DNA of 64,000 nucleotides, from the NCBI RefSeq assembly GCF_006439395.2, contig NZ_CP083950.1, positions 3,534,001 through 3,598,000 on the forward strand, read 5' to 3'. Below, one piece after another: positions 15,936 through 24,641 of this stretch; position 1 is the first letter of the stretch; every line of letters starts with the position of its first letter. Source of the DNA: Mesorhizobium sp. B4-1-4. GTDB lineage: Bacteria > Pseudomonadota > Alphaproteobacteria > Rhizobiales > Rhizobiaceae. The position numbers and the translations under genes are program-made. Under the pieces are notes generated by a model. It did not search any database, was not told the DNA's origin, and worked only from the letters and a program-made list of their open reading frames with translations.

Positions 15936-17300
15936 ATGTCTGAAGCCGAAGCCACAGCCTCCCGATCCGCATGGCGGGTAGCCGGGCCCGAAGAGGACGA
16001 CCAGCCCAGCCTGCGCGAGGTCAATTCCTCCATCGCGGTGCCGAGTTCCGGTGCCTGGTTCCGCCGCCTGTTCGCTTTCATGGGTCCCGGCTACATGGTC
16101 TCGGTCGGCTACATGGATCCCGGCAATTGGGCGACCGACCTCGCCGGCGGCGCCCAGTTCGGCTACACGCTCCTGTTCATCATCATGCTGTCCAACCTGA
16201 TGGCGATCCTGCTGCAGGCGCTGGCAGCCCGGCTTGGCATCGCCACCGGCCGCGACCTCGCCCAGGCCTGCCGTGCCTATTATCCGCGCCCGGTCAATTT
16301 CGTGCTGTGGATCGCCTGCGAACTCGCCATCATCGCCTGTGATCTGGCCGAGGTGATCGGCACGGCGATCGCGCTGCAGCTCTTGTTCGGCATTCCGCTG
16401 ATCGGCGGCGCCGTGCTCACCGCGCTTGACGCCTTCCTGGTGCTGCTGTTGATGAACAAGGGCTTTCGCTACCTCGAAGCCTTCGTCGTCGCGCTTTTGA
16501 TCATCATCTTCAGCTGCTTTGCCATTCAGATTTTCGTTGCCGCCCCGCCGGCCGGCACGATCCTGCTTTCGATGTTCGTGCCGTCCTCGGAAATCGTCAC
16601 CAACCCGGCGATGCTCTACATCGCCATCGGCATCATCGGCGCCACCGTCATGCCGCACAATCTCTATTTGCACTCCTCGATCGTGCAGACCCGCGCCTAT
16701 GAACGCACCGACGCCGGCAAACGCGATGCCGTCAAATGGGCAACGGCGGATTCGACCATCGCCCTGATGCTGGCGCTGTTCGTCAACGCCGCCATCCTGA
16801 TCGTGTCGGCGGTAGCGTTCCACGGCACCGGCCACCAGGATGTCGCCGAGATCGGTCAGGCCTTCGAGCTCTTGTCGCCCTTGCTGGGCCTCGGCATCGC
16901 CTCGATCCTGTTTGCCGTCGCGCTGCTTGCCTCGGGCCTGAATTCCACGGTGACGGCGACACTTGCCGGGCAGATCGTCATGGAAGGTTTCCTGCGCCTG
17001 CGCATCCCCAACTGGGCGCGCCGGCTTTTGACGCGCGGCATCGCCATCGTCCCGGTCGTGGCCGTCACCGCGCTCTACGGCGAGAAGGGCACGGGCCAGT
17101 TGCTGGTGTTCAGCCAGGTGATCCTGTCGATGCAGTTGCCTTTCGCGGTCATCCCGCTGGTGCAGTTCGTCTCCGACCGGAGGAAGATGGGCAGTCTTGC
17201 CATTCCGCGCGCGGTCGCCGCGTTGGCCTGGGTGGTCGCGGCCATCATCCTGGTGCTCAATTTCAAGCTGCTCTACGACACGATATTCGGGATGGGCTGA
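15936..17300 (+). CDS. mntH: Nramp-family Mn(II)/H+ symporter MntH
   Basis: A 454-residue inner-membrane transporter that imports manganese (and Fe(II)) with protons. It has about eleven hydrophobic segments. TM1 holds [18 protein letters not shown] with the metal-binding DPGN, and TM6 holds [10 protein letters not shown] with the MPH motif. The consensus transport motif region (GQxxT-like, [11 protein letters not shown]) is also present. The N-terminal 45 residues are cytoplasmic. It is probably repressed by MntR with Mn, whose gene is now separated from it by the repeat-bounded block. Confidence 0.93.
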   Translation: MSEAEATASRSAWRVAGPEEDDQPSLREVNSSIAVPSSGAWFRRLFAFMGPGYMVSVGYMDPGNWATDLAGGAQFGYTLLFIIMLSNLMAILLQALAARLGIATGRDLAQACRAYYPRPVNFVLWIACELAIIACDLAEVIGTAIALQLLFGIPLIGGAVLTALDAFLVLLLMNKGFRYLEAFVVALLIIIFSCFAIQIFVAAPPAGTILLSMFVPSSEIVTNPAMLYIAIGIIGATVMPHNLYLHSSIVQTRAYERTDAGKRDAVKWATADSTIALMLALFVNAAILIVSAVAFHGTGHQDVAEIGQAFELLSPLLGLGIASILFAVALLASGLNSTVTATLAGQIVMEGFLRLRIPNWARRLLTRGIAIVPVVAVTALYGEKGTGQLLVFSQVILSMQLPFAVIPLVQFVSDRRKMGSLAIPRAVAALAWVVAAIILVLNFKLLYDTIFGMG

Positions 17301-17349
17301 AGTCCACCCGGTCCCAAGAGCGCAAAATCGCGCTATCTTCCCGGGCGTC

Positions 17350-18192
17350 ATGTCCAATGTCGAAGACGCCAGAAAGTTCTATGCACGGCTGATGGCCGCC
17401 AACGCCGCCTCATCGGACCCGCGGCTGGAAGACGTGTTCGCCAGTGTTCCGCGCGAAGCCTTCCTCGGTCCGGGGCCGTGGACGATCATCGCCGGCAAGG
17501 GCAAGATAACCACGCCGAGCGCCGATCCAGTCCACCTCTACCAGAACGTGCTGGTAGCGCTCGACGCCGACAAGGGCATCAACAATGGCGAGCCGTTCCT
17601 GCACGCCATGTGGATCGGGAAACTGGCGCCGAGACCCGGCGAGGCCGCCACGCATATCGGCGCCGGCACCGGCTATTACACAGCGCTGCTGGCCAGACTG
17701 GTTGCGCCCGGAGGCACTGTCACGGCCTTCGAACTCGACAGAGACCTGGCCGACCGCGCGCGAAAGAATCTCGAAGCCTATGACAACGTCGCCGTCGTCC
17801 ATGGCGACGCCGTCACGTCCTCCCTGCCCCCATCCAATATCATCTACGTCAATGCCGGCGTCGCCGCACCTCCGGCCGGCTGGCTGAAGGCACTGCGCGC
17901 GGGCGGCCGCATGATCTTTCCCTGGCGCCCGGCCGAGACCGTCCCGTTCGCCGTGATGGTGACCCGCACCGAAAAAGGCTTCGCGTGCGAACCGTTCATG
18001 CGCTCCTGGTTCATCCCTTGCGTCGGCGCGTCGAGCGTGGACCCCGCCGCCAAGATCCCGACGCGCGACCAGGCCGCGCGCAGCCGCTCGATCTGGCTGA
18101 CGCATGACAAGGCGCCGGACCGCAGCGCCACCGCTATTTTCGGCGATGTCTGGTTCTCGTCGAAAAAGCCCGGCGCCAGACCCGGCAGCTGA
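17350..18192 (+). CDS. PIMT-like SAM-dependent methyltransferase
   Basis: A 280-residue protein resembling protein-L-isoaspartate O-methyltransferase. The N-terminal region (VFASVPREAFLGPGPW) and SAM motif I (THIGAGTGYYTALLARL, about residues 98-114) match the family, as does FELDRDLADRARKNL (motif post-I). It is longer than typical PIMTs (about 210 residues), with a C-terminal extension. It may act on damaged Asp/Asn in proteins or on another substrate. ATG 17350 is chosen because it gives the family N-terminus; frames further upstream overlap mntH. Confidence 0.7.
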   Translation: MSNVEDARKFYARLMAANAASSDPRLEDVFASVPREAFLGPGPWTIIAGKGKITTPSADPVHLYQNVLVALDADKGINNGEPFLHAMWIGKLAPRPGEAATHIGAGTGYYTALLARLVAPGGTVTAFELDRDLADRARKNLEAYDNVAVVHGDAVTSSLPPSNIIYVNAGVAAPPAGWLKALRAGGRMIFPWRPAETVPFAVMVTRTEKGFACEPFMRSWFIPCVGASSVDPAAKIPTRDQAARSRSIWLTHDKAPDRSATAIFGDVWFSSKKPGARPGS

Positions 18193-18309
18193 CCGATTGA
18201 TGGCCGGGCTTGCGCAAAATCTGGCAAGCCGTGTCGGGATGCTCACGCGCCGGCCGTCCTTGGACCACAGTCCAGCCGCGACGGCGTGGATGGAGCAAAG
18301 GAGAGCACA

Positions 18310-18960
18310 ATGAGAAAGATCATCGCCGCCACCTTCGTCAGCCTCGACGGCGTCATGCAGGCGCCGGGCGGTCCGGAAGAGGATCCGATCGGCGGCTTCA
18401 ACTTCGGCGGCTGGACCTTCCATTACTTTGACGAGGTGGCGGGCGCGGCAATGAATGAACTGTTCTCCAAGCCGTTTGCGTTGCTGCTCGGCCGCAGGAC
18501 CTACGACATCTTCGCGGCGTACTGGCCGTATCAGAAAGATCCAATCGGCGATGCCTTCAACCCGGCGACCAAATACGTGGCCACGCACCGTCCGGATTCG
18601 CTGACCTGGCAGAACACCCAGTGGCTTGGGTCCGATGTCATTGCAAGGCTTAAGGAACTCAAGCAGGAAGACGGGCCCGACCTGCTGATCCAGGGATCGG
18701 GCAATCTCATCCAGACGCTGCTCGCCAACGGGCTGATCGACGAAATCCGGCTGATGATCTTTCCGCTGTTGCTGGGCAAGGGCAAGCGGCTGTTCGGCGA
18801 CGACGCGCTGCCCGCCGCCTTCACGCTCATCAAGTCGCAGGCGTCGACCACCGGCGTTATCATGGCGACTTATGAGCGCGGCGGTGAGATCAAGACCGGG
18901 TCATTCGTGCAGCAGGAGCCGTCCGACGCCGAGCTCGAGCGGCGCAGGAACTGGAAGTAG
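18310..18960 (+). CDS. Dihydrofolate reductase-like (RibD C-terminal fold) protein
   Basis: A 216-residue member of the DHFR/RibD_C superfamily. It starts MRKIIAATFVSLDGVMQAPGG, the common first strand and loop. LLGRRTYDIFAAYWP and LLIQGSGNLIQTLLANGLIDE are the other family blocks for NADPH binding. The ATG at 18310 follows GGAGAG. The physiological substrate of such stand-alone proteins is usually unknown. It is monocistronic between the methyltransferase and the convergent LysR gene. Confidence 0.78.
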   Translation: MRKIIAATFVSLDGVMQAPGGPEEDPIGGFNFGGWTFHYFDEVAGAAMNELFSKPFALLLGRRTYDIFAAYWPYQKDPIGDAFNPATKYVATHRPDSLTWQNTQWLGSDVIARLKELKQEDGPDLLIQGSGNLIQTLLANGLIDEIRLMIFPLLLGKGKRLFGDDALPAAFTLIKSQASTTGVIMATYERGGEIKTGSFVQQEPSDAELERRRNWK

Positions 18961-19004
18961 ATTGTCGGAGGTGGCACCAAGCTGGAACAGCGAAGTTCGC
19001 CCCC

Positions 19005-19874
19005 TCAAGCCGCCTGCGCCCGCCGCGCCAGTCCATCACGTATATGCCGCGCGAACTCCTGCGCTGCCGGCGCAACGCCATGCCTCGGCAGATGCAGGTT
19101 GATGGCAAAATTCGGCAGTGGCGGCAGGCCGGATTCGAACGGCAATATGTCGAGATCGGCCGGCACGGTGGAAGCCAGCCAGGTGGTGACGGCGAGGTCC
19201 GATCGCACGGTTGCCGTCGTCGCGTCGATGTTGCCGTTCTCGAACACGGTGCGCCATTCCAGCCCGTGCTCGTTGAGCGCCGCCAGCACGACCGGGCGAA
19301 AGGCGCAGGTATCGGCGACGATCGAAACCGGCAGCGGACGCTTGGCACGGGCAACGCCGCCCTTCGCGCCGACCCAGACCAGCCGGTCGATGACAAGGCA
19401 TTCGCCGGCGCTCGGACCGACGCGCTCCTCGATCACTGCGAGGTCGATGGTTCCCGCAGCCAGCGCTGACGCCAAGTCCGGCGAGGAGGCGCAGACCAGC
19501 GAGATCTCGACCTGCGGATAGGTCTCGGCATAGGCCTTCAGCACCGGCGCCAGCAAAGTGCCGACCAGATCGTAGGGGACGCCGAGCCGCACCCGGCCGG
19601 CGATGGCACTCCCCGCCATCTCGGCCCAGATTTCATCGTTGAGGCTGAGCAGTCGCTTTGCCTTGTCGAACAGCCGCTCACCGGACCGCGTCAGGCGCAG
19701 GCCGCGCCGGTCGCGCTCGAACAGGCCGCATCCGAGCGTCTCCTCCAGCCGCTTGACCTGCTGGCTGACGGCGCCCTGGGTCAGATGCAGCGCATTGGCC
19801 GCCGCCGTCATACTGGCCTTGTCGGCGACGGTGACGAAGGTGCGGATGAGCGCAGTGTCGAGATTACGGATCAT
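19005..19874 (-). CDS. LysR-family transcriptional regulator
   Basis: A 289-residue regulator with an N-terminal winged helix (TAAANALHLTQGAVSQQVKR LEE region, residues 18-40) and a C-terminal ligand domain. ATG 19874 gives normal family length; a start 22 codons upstream would add an unsupported extension. It is divergent from the LysE-type exporter, 96 bp apart, and by family precedent probably controls it and itself. Confidence 0.82.
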   Translation of the reverse strand: MIRNLDTALIRTFVTVADKASMTAAANALHLTQGAVSQQVKRLEETLGCGLFERDRRGLRLTRSGERLFDKAKRLLSLNDEIWAEMAGSAIAGRVRLGVPYDLVGTLLAPVLKAYAETYPQVEISLVCASSPDLASALAAGTIDLAVIEERVGPSAGECLVIDRLVWVGAKGGVARAKRPLPVSIVADTCAFRPVVLAALNEHGLEWRTVFENGNIDATTATVRSDLAVTTWLASTVPADLDILPFESGLPPLPNFAINLHLPRHGVAPAAQEFARHIRDGLARRAQAA

Positions 19875-19970
19875 GTCTGCATTATAGTTCCTAATGCCAA
19901 CCATGACAAACATTGCATTTACTGATTGATAGTCGCGCATACCATGACGGCCACCGACAAAGGAAGCCGC

Positions 19971-20570
19971 ATGCTCCAGCCCATCCTGTCACTCATCCTG
20001 TTCGCCTTCGTGGCCACCGCCACGCCCGGCATCGCCACAACCTTGTCAACGGCGTCGGGCGCGCAGTTCGGCTTTCGCCGTTCGGTGCCGCTGATGATCG
20101 GCAGTGCCGCCGGCCTCGCGACCGTGACAGGGGCGGCGGCCGCCGGGCTCGCGGGCCTGTTGCTTGCGGTGCCTTCCTTGCAACTGGCGATGAAGATCGC
20201 CGGCTCGCTCTATCTCGTCTGGCTGGCGGTTAAGATCGGCCGTGCGGGACCGCCCAATCTCGACGTCGCGATGGCCAGACCCAACAGCTTTCTTGGCGGC
20301 GCCGGCATCCAGTGGATGAACCCCAAGGGCTGGGCGATGGGACTGGGCGCGGCGGCCTCTTTCGCCGCGCTCGCCGACGGGCCGGGAAAGCTCGCCCTGC
20401 TCCTCGGCTCGACCTTCGGCCTCACCGCCGCCATCTCGCTGTCCGTCTGGTGCGCGGCCGGCATGGTGCTGGCACGGCTGCTCAAGACCGTGTGGCAATG
20501 GCGCGTGCTCAACATCGTGCTGGCGCTGGTGCTGGCGGCGTCAATCATTCCGATGTGGCGGACTGTTTAG
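19971..20570 (+). CDS. LysE/RhtB-family amino-acid exporter
   Basis: A protein of about 199 residues with roughly six hydrophobic segments. The first loop AFVATATPGIATTLSTASGA fits the PGP-type N-terminal motif of the family, and GIQWMNPKGWAMGLGA is the central LysE signature (NPK). ATG 19971 is chosen because AAAGGAAG precedes it; in-frame ATGs at 19926 and 19944 would add hydrophilic residues. It probably exports a neutral amino acid or derivative under the divergent LysR regulator. Confidence 0.8.
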   Translation: MLQPILSLILFAFVATATPGIATTLSTASGAQFGFRRSVPLMIGSAAGLATVTGAAAAGLAGLLLAVPSLQLAMKIAGSLYLVWLAVKIGRAGPPNLDVAMARPNSFLGGAGIQWMNPKGWAMGLGAAASFAALADGPGKLALLLGSTFGLTAAISLSVWCAAGMVLARLLKTVWQWRVLNIVLALVLAASIIPMWRTV

Positions 20571-20623
20571 TCTAGCACAGACCTAGTCCCTCTCTTTCGC
20601 AAAGCGGGGAGAGGAACCCCACG

Positions 20624-20772
20624 AGCGCCAGTGCCCCCACCCGGACCTTCGGTCCGACCTCCCCACAAGGGGGAGGTAGAAAACACGCGCTCCCCCTTGT
20701 GGGGTCCGAAGGTCGGCCAAGACTCTTGGCTCGCCCGGGCAAGCCGATGCGAAGCAGCCGGGTGGGGCGCTG
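20624..20772. repeat. Palindromic intergenic repeat, type A
   Basis: An imperfect inverted repeat between two convergent genes (LysE and SDR). The arms share GGTCCGACCTCCCCACAAGG and its complement, and the outer ends share GCGCCAGTGC/GCCCCACCC-type sequence. The right arm carries an extra insert. The same core sequence forms the element at 31352-31519. It probably acts as a bidirectional terminator. Confidence 0.8.
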
Positions 20773-20791
20773 GTTCGCGTCGCGAACCTCT

Positions 20792-21586
20792 TTAGGCCGC
20801 GTAGCGGGGGGCCCGCTTGTCGGCGTGCAGGCTGCCGTAGAAGGCTTGCCTGGCGCCAAGGAACGTATCCAGCTTGGCCGCGTCGGCAAGCGCCGGCGCG
20901 GTGACGGCTTCGCCCCTGGCCAGGCCGACAAGGGCGGCATCGACCAGATCGTCGGCATTCATGACGATCTCCTTCGGCAACTGGTCGATATCGCTGCCGG
21001 CAAGTTCCCAGAAATCGGTTCGGGTCGCGCCCGGCAGCACCACCTGGACCTTGACGCCGGTGCCCGCGACCTCGCGATGCAGGGCTTCGGTGAAGTTGAC
21101 GACATAGGCCTTGGTGCCGCTGTAAATGCCGCCGAACGAGCTGTCGAAGGCAAGCACCGAGGCGATGTTGACGATGGCGCCGCGATTGCGCGCCAAAAGC
21201 CCCGGCAGCACGGCACGGGTCAGCCGGGTGAGCGCCACGACATTAACCTTGATCATGCGCTCGGCCGCGTCGGCGTCGGCCGTTGCCACCACCTGCTGGC
21301 CGCCGAGGCCGGCATTGTTGACCAGCAGCGTCACGCCGTCGTCGGCGGAAATCGCCTGCTCGACGCGGCGCACATCATCGTCGTTGGACAGATCGGCGCT
21401 GATCACGCTGACCTTGCGGTCATAGGCGTAACGCAGCTTCTCGGCCAATTCCTCCAGCCGGTCGGCGCGCCGCGCCACCAGCACGAGGTCATAGCCCTGC
21501 CCAGCCAGCCGGTCCGCATAGACCGCACCGATGCCCGATGAAGCGCCGGTGACGACCGCTGTGCCCTTGTTTGCCTGTCCGCTCAT
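20792..21586 (-). CDS. Short-chain dehydrogenase/reductase
   Basis: A 264-residue classical SDR. The cofactor motif VVTGASSGIGAVYADRL is at residues 10-26, NNAG near residue 90, and the catalytic Ser-Tyr-Lys set includes IASVLAFDSSFGGIYSGTKAY, with Tyr and Lys spaced as YSGTK. It probably uses NADP(H); the substrate is unknown. ATG 21586 follows AGGA. It is divergent from a MarR regulator, with paired palindromic operators between them. Confidence 0.87.
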   Translation of the reverse strand: MSGQANKGTAVVTGASSGIGAVYADRLAGQGYDLVLVARRADRLEELAEKLRYAYDRKVSVISADLSNDDDVRRVEQAISADDGVTLLVNNAGLGGQQVVATADADAAERMIKVNVVALTRLTRAVLPGLLARNRGAIVNIASVLAFDSSFGGIYSGTKAYVVNFTEALHREVAGTGVKVQVVLPGATRTDFWELAGSDIDQLPKEIVMNADDLVDAALVGLARGEAVTAPALADAAKLDTFLGARQAFYGSLHADKRAPRYAA

Positions 21587-21681
21587 GGTCCTGTTCCTTC
21601 TGTTCAAACTGTTCGCTTTGACCTGGCCGCCGGGCCGTGGAAAATCGCCCACGACTCGCCGGCAGGCCGCCCGATTGATTT

Positions 21682-21722
21682 AGTGGCATATACCACTATT
21701 GATGAAGTGGGCATATGCCACT
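21682..21722. promoter_or_regulatory. Paired palindromic operators between SDR and MarR genes
   Basis: Two similar palindromes, AGTGGCATATACCACT (21682-21697) and AGTGGGCATATGCCACT (21706-21722), are about 24 bp apart centre to centre in the divergent promoter region. Size and symmetry fit MarR dimers. They probably repress both the SDR gene and the regulator gene itself. Confidence 0.72.
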
Positions 21723-21794
21723 ATCTTTTCAATGATCGCGTCGGAGATTATTTGCGGGGCGGCCAGACGGTCGCCCTCGCCTGAGGAAACCACC

Positions 21795-22250
21795 ATGTCG
21801 AAAGATACCCTGCCCGGCTTGACGGCCTGCAATTATGCCATGCTGCGGCGCGCGACGCGCAAGCTCGGCCAGTTCTATGACGATGTGCAGGCGCCATCTG
21901 GCCTCAAGGCCACGCAACAAGGCCTGCTCTACCAGATCCACATCGGCAACGAGCCGCCGATGGGCGCCATTGCCGCCGCCCTGGTCATGGATCTGTCGGC
22001 GCTCGGCCACACGCTGAAGCCGCTCATCCGTGACGGCTATGTCGAGACCTTCGCCGACCCGGACGACCGCCGCATCAAGGGGGTGCGGTTGACCCCGCAA
22101 GGGCGGGCCAAGCTCGATGAGGCAATGAAGCTGTGGCAGGTCGCCCAGCAACGCTTCGAGGACGTGGTGGGAAAGGATCAGGCTGCAAGCCTGCGGGCGG
22201 CGCTCGGCGAGATCGCCGAGCTGGATTTTGACCTGCCATCGGCCAGCTAG
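21795..22250 (+). CDS. MarR-family transcriptional regulator
   Basis: A 151-residue winged-helix repressor. It starts MSKDTLPGLTACNYAMLRRA. The wing and recognition region reads GAIAAALVMDLSALGHTLKPLIRDGYV, then DPDDRRIKGVRLTPQGRAKL, the classic MarR wing. ATG 21795 is used because the frame upstream is AT-rich operator DNA. It is divergent from the SDR gene and probably binds the paired palindromes at 21682-21722. Confidence 0.85.
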   Translation: MSKDTLPGLTACNYAMLRRATRKLGQFYDDVQAPSGLKATQQGLLYQIHIGNEPPMGAIAAALVMDLSALGHTLKPLIRDGYVETFADPDDRRIKGVRLTPQGRAKLDEAMKLWQVAQQRFEDVVGKDQAASLRAALGEIAELDFDLPSAS

Positions 22251-22308
22251 ACCAATTCCAAGAAAAGCGTGAAATGGTTTTCCATGCGGCCAGCGTTTCG
22301 AGGACCGC

Positions 22309-23487
22309 CTATTCCGCCGGCATCGCCACTGGCCTCGCCAGCATGCGCCCGGCCAGCACGATGCCGAGTCCGACGATCGGAAAAGCCGCGGCGACGAGGC
22401 CGAGATCGGCCGGCGCGCCGTAGCGCAGCACCTCGCCGCCGACCACCGCGCCCAGTGCCACACCCAGATAAAGCGCCGAGCCGTTGAGGGACAAAACGAT
22501 AGGCGCTGCATCGGGCGCCAGCTTGATGATGCGGCTGGCCTGCGCCGGCGGGAACGCCCAGCCGACAATGCCCCACGGCACCATCATCGCCATCAGCGCC
22601 GGCCCGGCAATGTGCTGCGGCAGGAAGGAGGGAACGACCGACAGCATCACCAGCATGGCGGCGCTCAGCGTCAGCGACCAGCCGACGGTGCGCGTCGCGC
22701 CGAAACGGTCGGCGGCCTGGCCGCCGGCGATGTTGCCGATGACGGCGCCGACGCCGAAGGCGAGCAGCATGCCGGGCAGCGCGATCTGGCCAAGCCCGGC
22801 GCCCTCGATGGCGAGCGGCGCGACATAGGCAAAGACGGTGAAGGCACCGGTCAGCGCCAGCAGCGTCGTCAACAGGATCGGCATCACGCCGGGACGCGTT
22901 GCGGCGGCAAGCCGGCGCTTCAGGGGCAGCCTGGTGCCGACGATCCCGCGCGGCAGCCTGTACCACAGGATCGCGCCGGCGAGCGCGCCAAGCCCGGCAA
23001 TGGCATAGAAGGTGCCGCGCCAGCCGGCGATCGCAGCGACTAGAGCGCCGAGCGGCGCACCGACGGCAACGGCGACCGTGGTGCCGCCGACGACGACAGC
23101 GATGGCGCGCGCCCGGTGATGGTCATCGACCAGCGCCACCGCCGTGCCTTGCGCGGTCGCCGCGAACAGGCCCGACGACAACGCCATGATGATGCGCGCG
23201 ATCAGAAGCACCTCGAAGGAGGAACTCATGGCGGCGACGACGTTGCCGACAACGAAGAACACCAACGTCCACAGGATGACGCGGCGCCGGTCCCATTCGC
23301 CGGTCAGCGTCGCCAGGATAGGCGTGCCGATCGCATAGGCGAGCGCGAAGGCGGTGATCAGAGATCCGGCGAGCGGTATGGAAATGCCGGCATCCCTGGC
23401 GATGTCAGGCAGGAGGCTGGAGATGATGAAGCCTTCGGTCGAGATCGTGAACGATCCGAGCGCAAGCCAGAAAAGCCGCTTGTCCAT
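22309..23487 (-). CDS. MFS transporter (arabinose efflux/AraJ-like)
   Basis: A 392-residue inner-membrane transporter of the major facilitator superfamily with about twelve hydrophobic segments. Between TM2 and TM3 it has the motif GEWDRRRVIL, and motif C-like glycine-rich stretches follow (VGGTTVAVAVGAPLGALV). ATG 23487 gives the family start MDKRLFWLALGSF. It is divergent from an ArsR-type regulator gene; a perfect palindrome in the leader suggests repression. It probably exports small molecules or drugs. Confidence 0.85.
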   Translation of the reverse strand: MDKRLFWLALGSFTISTEGFIISSLLPDIARDAGISIPLAGSLITAFALAYAIGTPILATLTGEWDRRRVILWTLVFFVVGNVVAAMSSSFEVLLIARIIMALSSGLFAATAQGTAVALVDDHHRARAIAVVVGGTTVAVAVGAPLGALVAAIAGWRGTFYAIAGLGALAGAILWYRLPRGIVGTRLPLKRRLAAATRPGVMPILLTTLLALTGAFTVFAYVAPLAIEGAGLGQIALPGMLLAFGVGAVIGNIAGGQAADRFGATRTVGWSLTLSAAMLVMLSVVPSFLPQHIAGPALMAMMVPWGIVGWAFPPAQASRIIKLAPDAAPIVLSLNGSALYLGVALGAVVGGEVLRYGAPADLGLVAAAFPIVGLGIVLAGRMLARPVAMPAE

Positions 23488-23501
23488 GCGAGATGTCCTA
23501 A

Positions 23502-23519
23502 GTTCAAAAGTTATTGAAC
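23502..23519. promoter_or_regulatory. Palindromic operator upstream of MFS gene
   Basis: GTTCAA and TTGAAC form a perfect 6-bp inverted repeat with a 6-base spacer, 15-32 bp upstream of the MFS start. It is a likely binding site for the divergently encoded ArsR-family regulator, placed to block transcription of the transporter. Confidence 0.55.
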
Positions 23520-23681
23520 AATTGGACATAAGGGAGCATGATGTCAATGAAGACTGGTAAAAATAGCAGAACCATCCTGACAGCCCTGTGTCAGCACGGT
23601 CATCGAATGGAGAAACAGTGTGCATGCCCGCGGCAGGACAGACGCGTTGAAATCGGCCCGGACTGTGCTTAGTTTTCGAGC

Positions 23682-24038
23682 ATGACCCTGCCCCATCCCA
23701 ATATTGACCAGATCAGCCTGCCGATCGTGCTCGGCGTGCTCGGCGACCCGACACGGCTGGCGATCGTGCGCTATCTTGCCAGCAAGGAAGGCGTGCCGCT
23801 GAACTGCAGCCGTTTCCTCGACCTCGGCTCCAAGACCAATCTGAGCTATCACCTGGCCAAGCTGCGCGAGGCCGGCGTCACCCGCGCCGAAGTGGTCGGC
23901 ACCAACCGCATGATCACGCTGCGCCGCGCCGATCTCGATGCCCGCTTCCCCGGCCTGCTCGACAGCGTCATCGCCGCGGCGGTGCATGATCCTGCCCTGC
24001 CGGCTGTCGGCGGTCATGACCTCGAAATCCCTGCTTAG
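23682..24038 (+). CDS. ArsR-family helix-turn-helix regulator
   Basis: A 118-residue regulator. LGDPTRLAIVRYLASKEG is the typical first helix of ArsR winged helices, and SKTNLSYHLAKLREAGVTRAE is the recognition helix region. It has one Cys (CSRFLD) and no CxC metal motif, so it is likely a non-metal member. It is divergent from the MFS gene with about 195 bp between starts. Confidence 0.8.
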   Translation: MTLPHPNIDQISLPIVLGVLGDPTRLAIVRYLASKEGVPLNCSRFLDLGSKTNLSYHLAKLREAGVTRAEVVGTNRMITLRRADLDARFPGLLDSVIAAAVHDPALPAVGGHDLEIPA

Positions 24039-24114
24039 AAACGATTACCGGACTGGCTGCAGTTTCCATTCAACATTGATGATTTATGCATCTCACTGTC
24101 GAGATGGGGGATCG

Positions 24115-24351
24115 ATGAGCAGTTCTCAGATGGAAAAATATGTCTGGGCATCGGTCCTATATTATACTGTAACCGCGATTGCGTCGGTGCTTCTTGTAGC
24201 CGCTTACGTGAGCGTCGTTGGTTTCCTTCTGGGCCTTCTTATAATATTTGGATACCTTGTGCTGGTCATATTTCTTAGAGCGTGGCAGCGTAGGAGACAT
24301 CCGCGAAGTGCCTATCAAATAGAATTGGCCAAATGGAGATCGAGCCAGTAG
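24115..24351 (+). CDS. Small two-helix membrane protein
   Basis: A 78-residue protein starting MSSSQMEKYVWAS. It is followed by two adjacent hydrophobic helices (about residues 12-33 and 34-53) and a basic tail RAWQRRRHPR. ATG 24115 follows GGGGG. Base composition is more AT-rich than its neighbours. The function is unknown; it is likely an inner-membrane microprotein with a cytoplasmic tail. Confidence 0.5.
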   Translation: MSSSQMEKYVWASVLYYTVTAIASVLLVAAYVSVVGFLLGLLIIFGYLVLVIFLRAWQRRRHPRSAYQIELAKWRSSQ

Positions 24352-24369
24352 CCACCCTGGCCGGCTTGG

Positions 24370-24465
24370 CTATAGTCTGCTCGGCACCACATCCGTATCG
24401 ACACTCACAATCACCGACATGCCGGCGCCAGCAGCCGGGCCTTGCCCCTCGTCGAGGATTGACCT
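24370..24465 (-). pseudogene. Possible remnant of an HlyD-type secretion protein C-terminus
   Basis: A minus-strand frame ends in AGMSVIVSVDTDVVP before a stop at 24370. This resembles the C-terminal strand of HlyD/EmrA membrane-fusion proteins (GMSVTVSVDT). No upstream HlyD domain is visible, so at most it is a short relic. The rest of 24352-24641 shows no gene. Confidence 0.25.
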
Positions 24466-24641
24466 GGCGAGGGGATCGGCTGCGGTTTCGAAAGCAGCAG
24501 CAGTGGTTCCCCCGTCCGCCCCGCGGCATGGTTCGCTTGAATTTTCGGACTTACATGGCGGCACATCGTCCCTTATAAAACCGGCCGGGCATGCGGCGGA
24601 ATCGCCGTGGCATGGTGATTTGACTATCGGCGCACGGCCAA

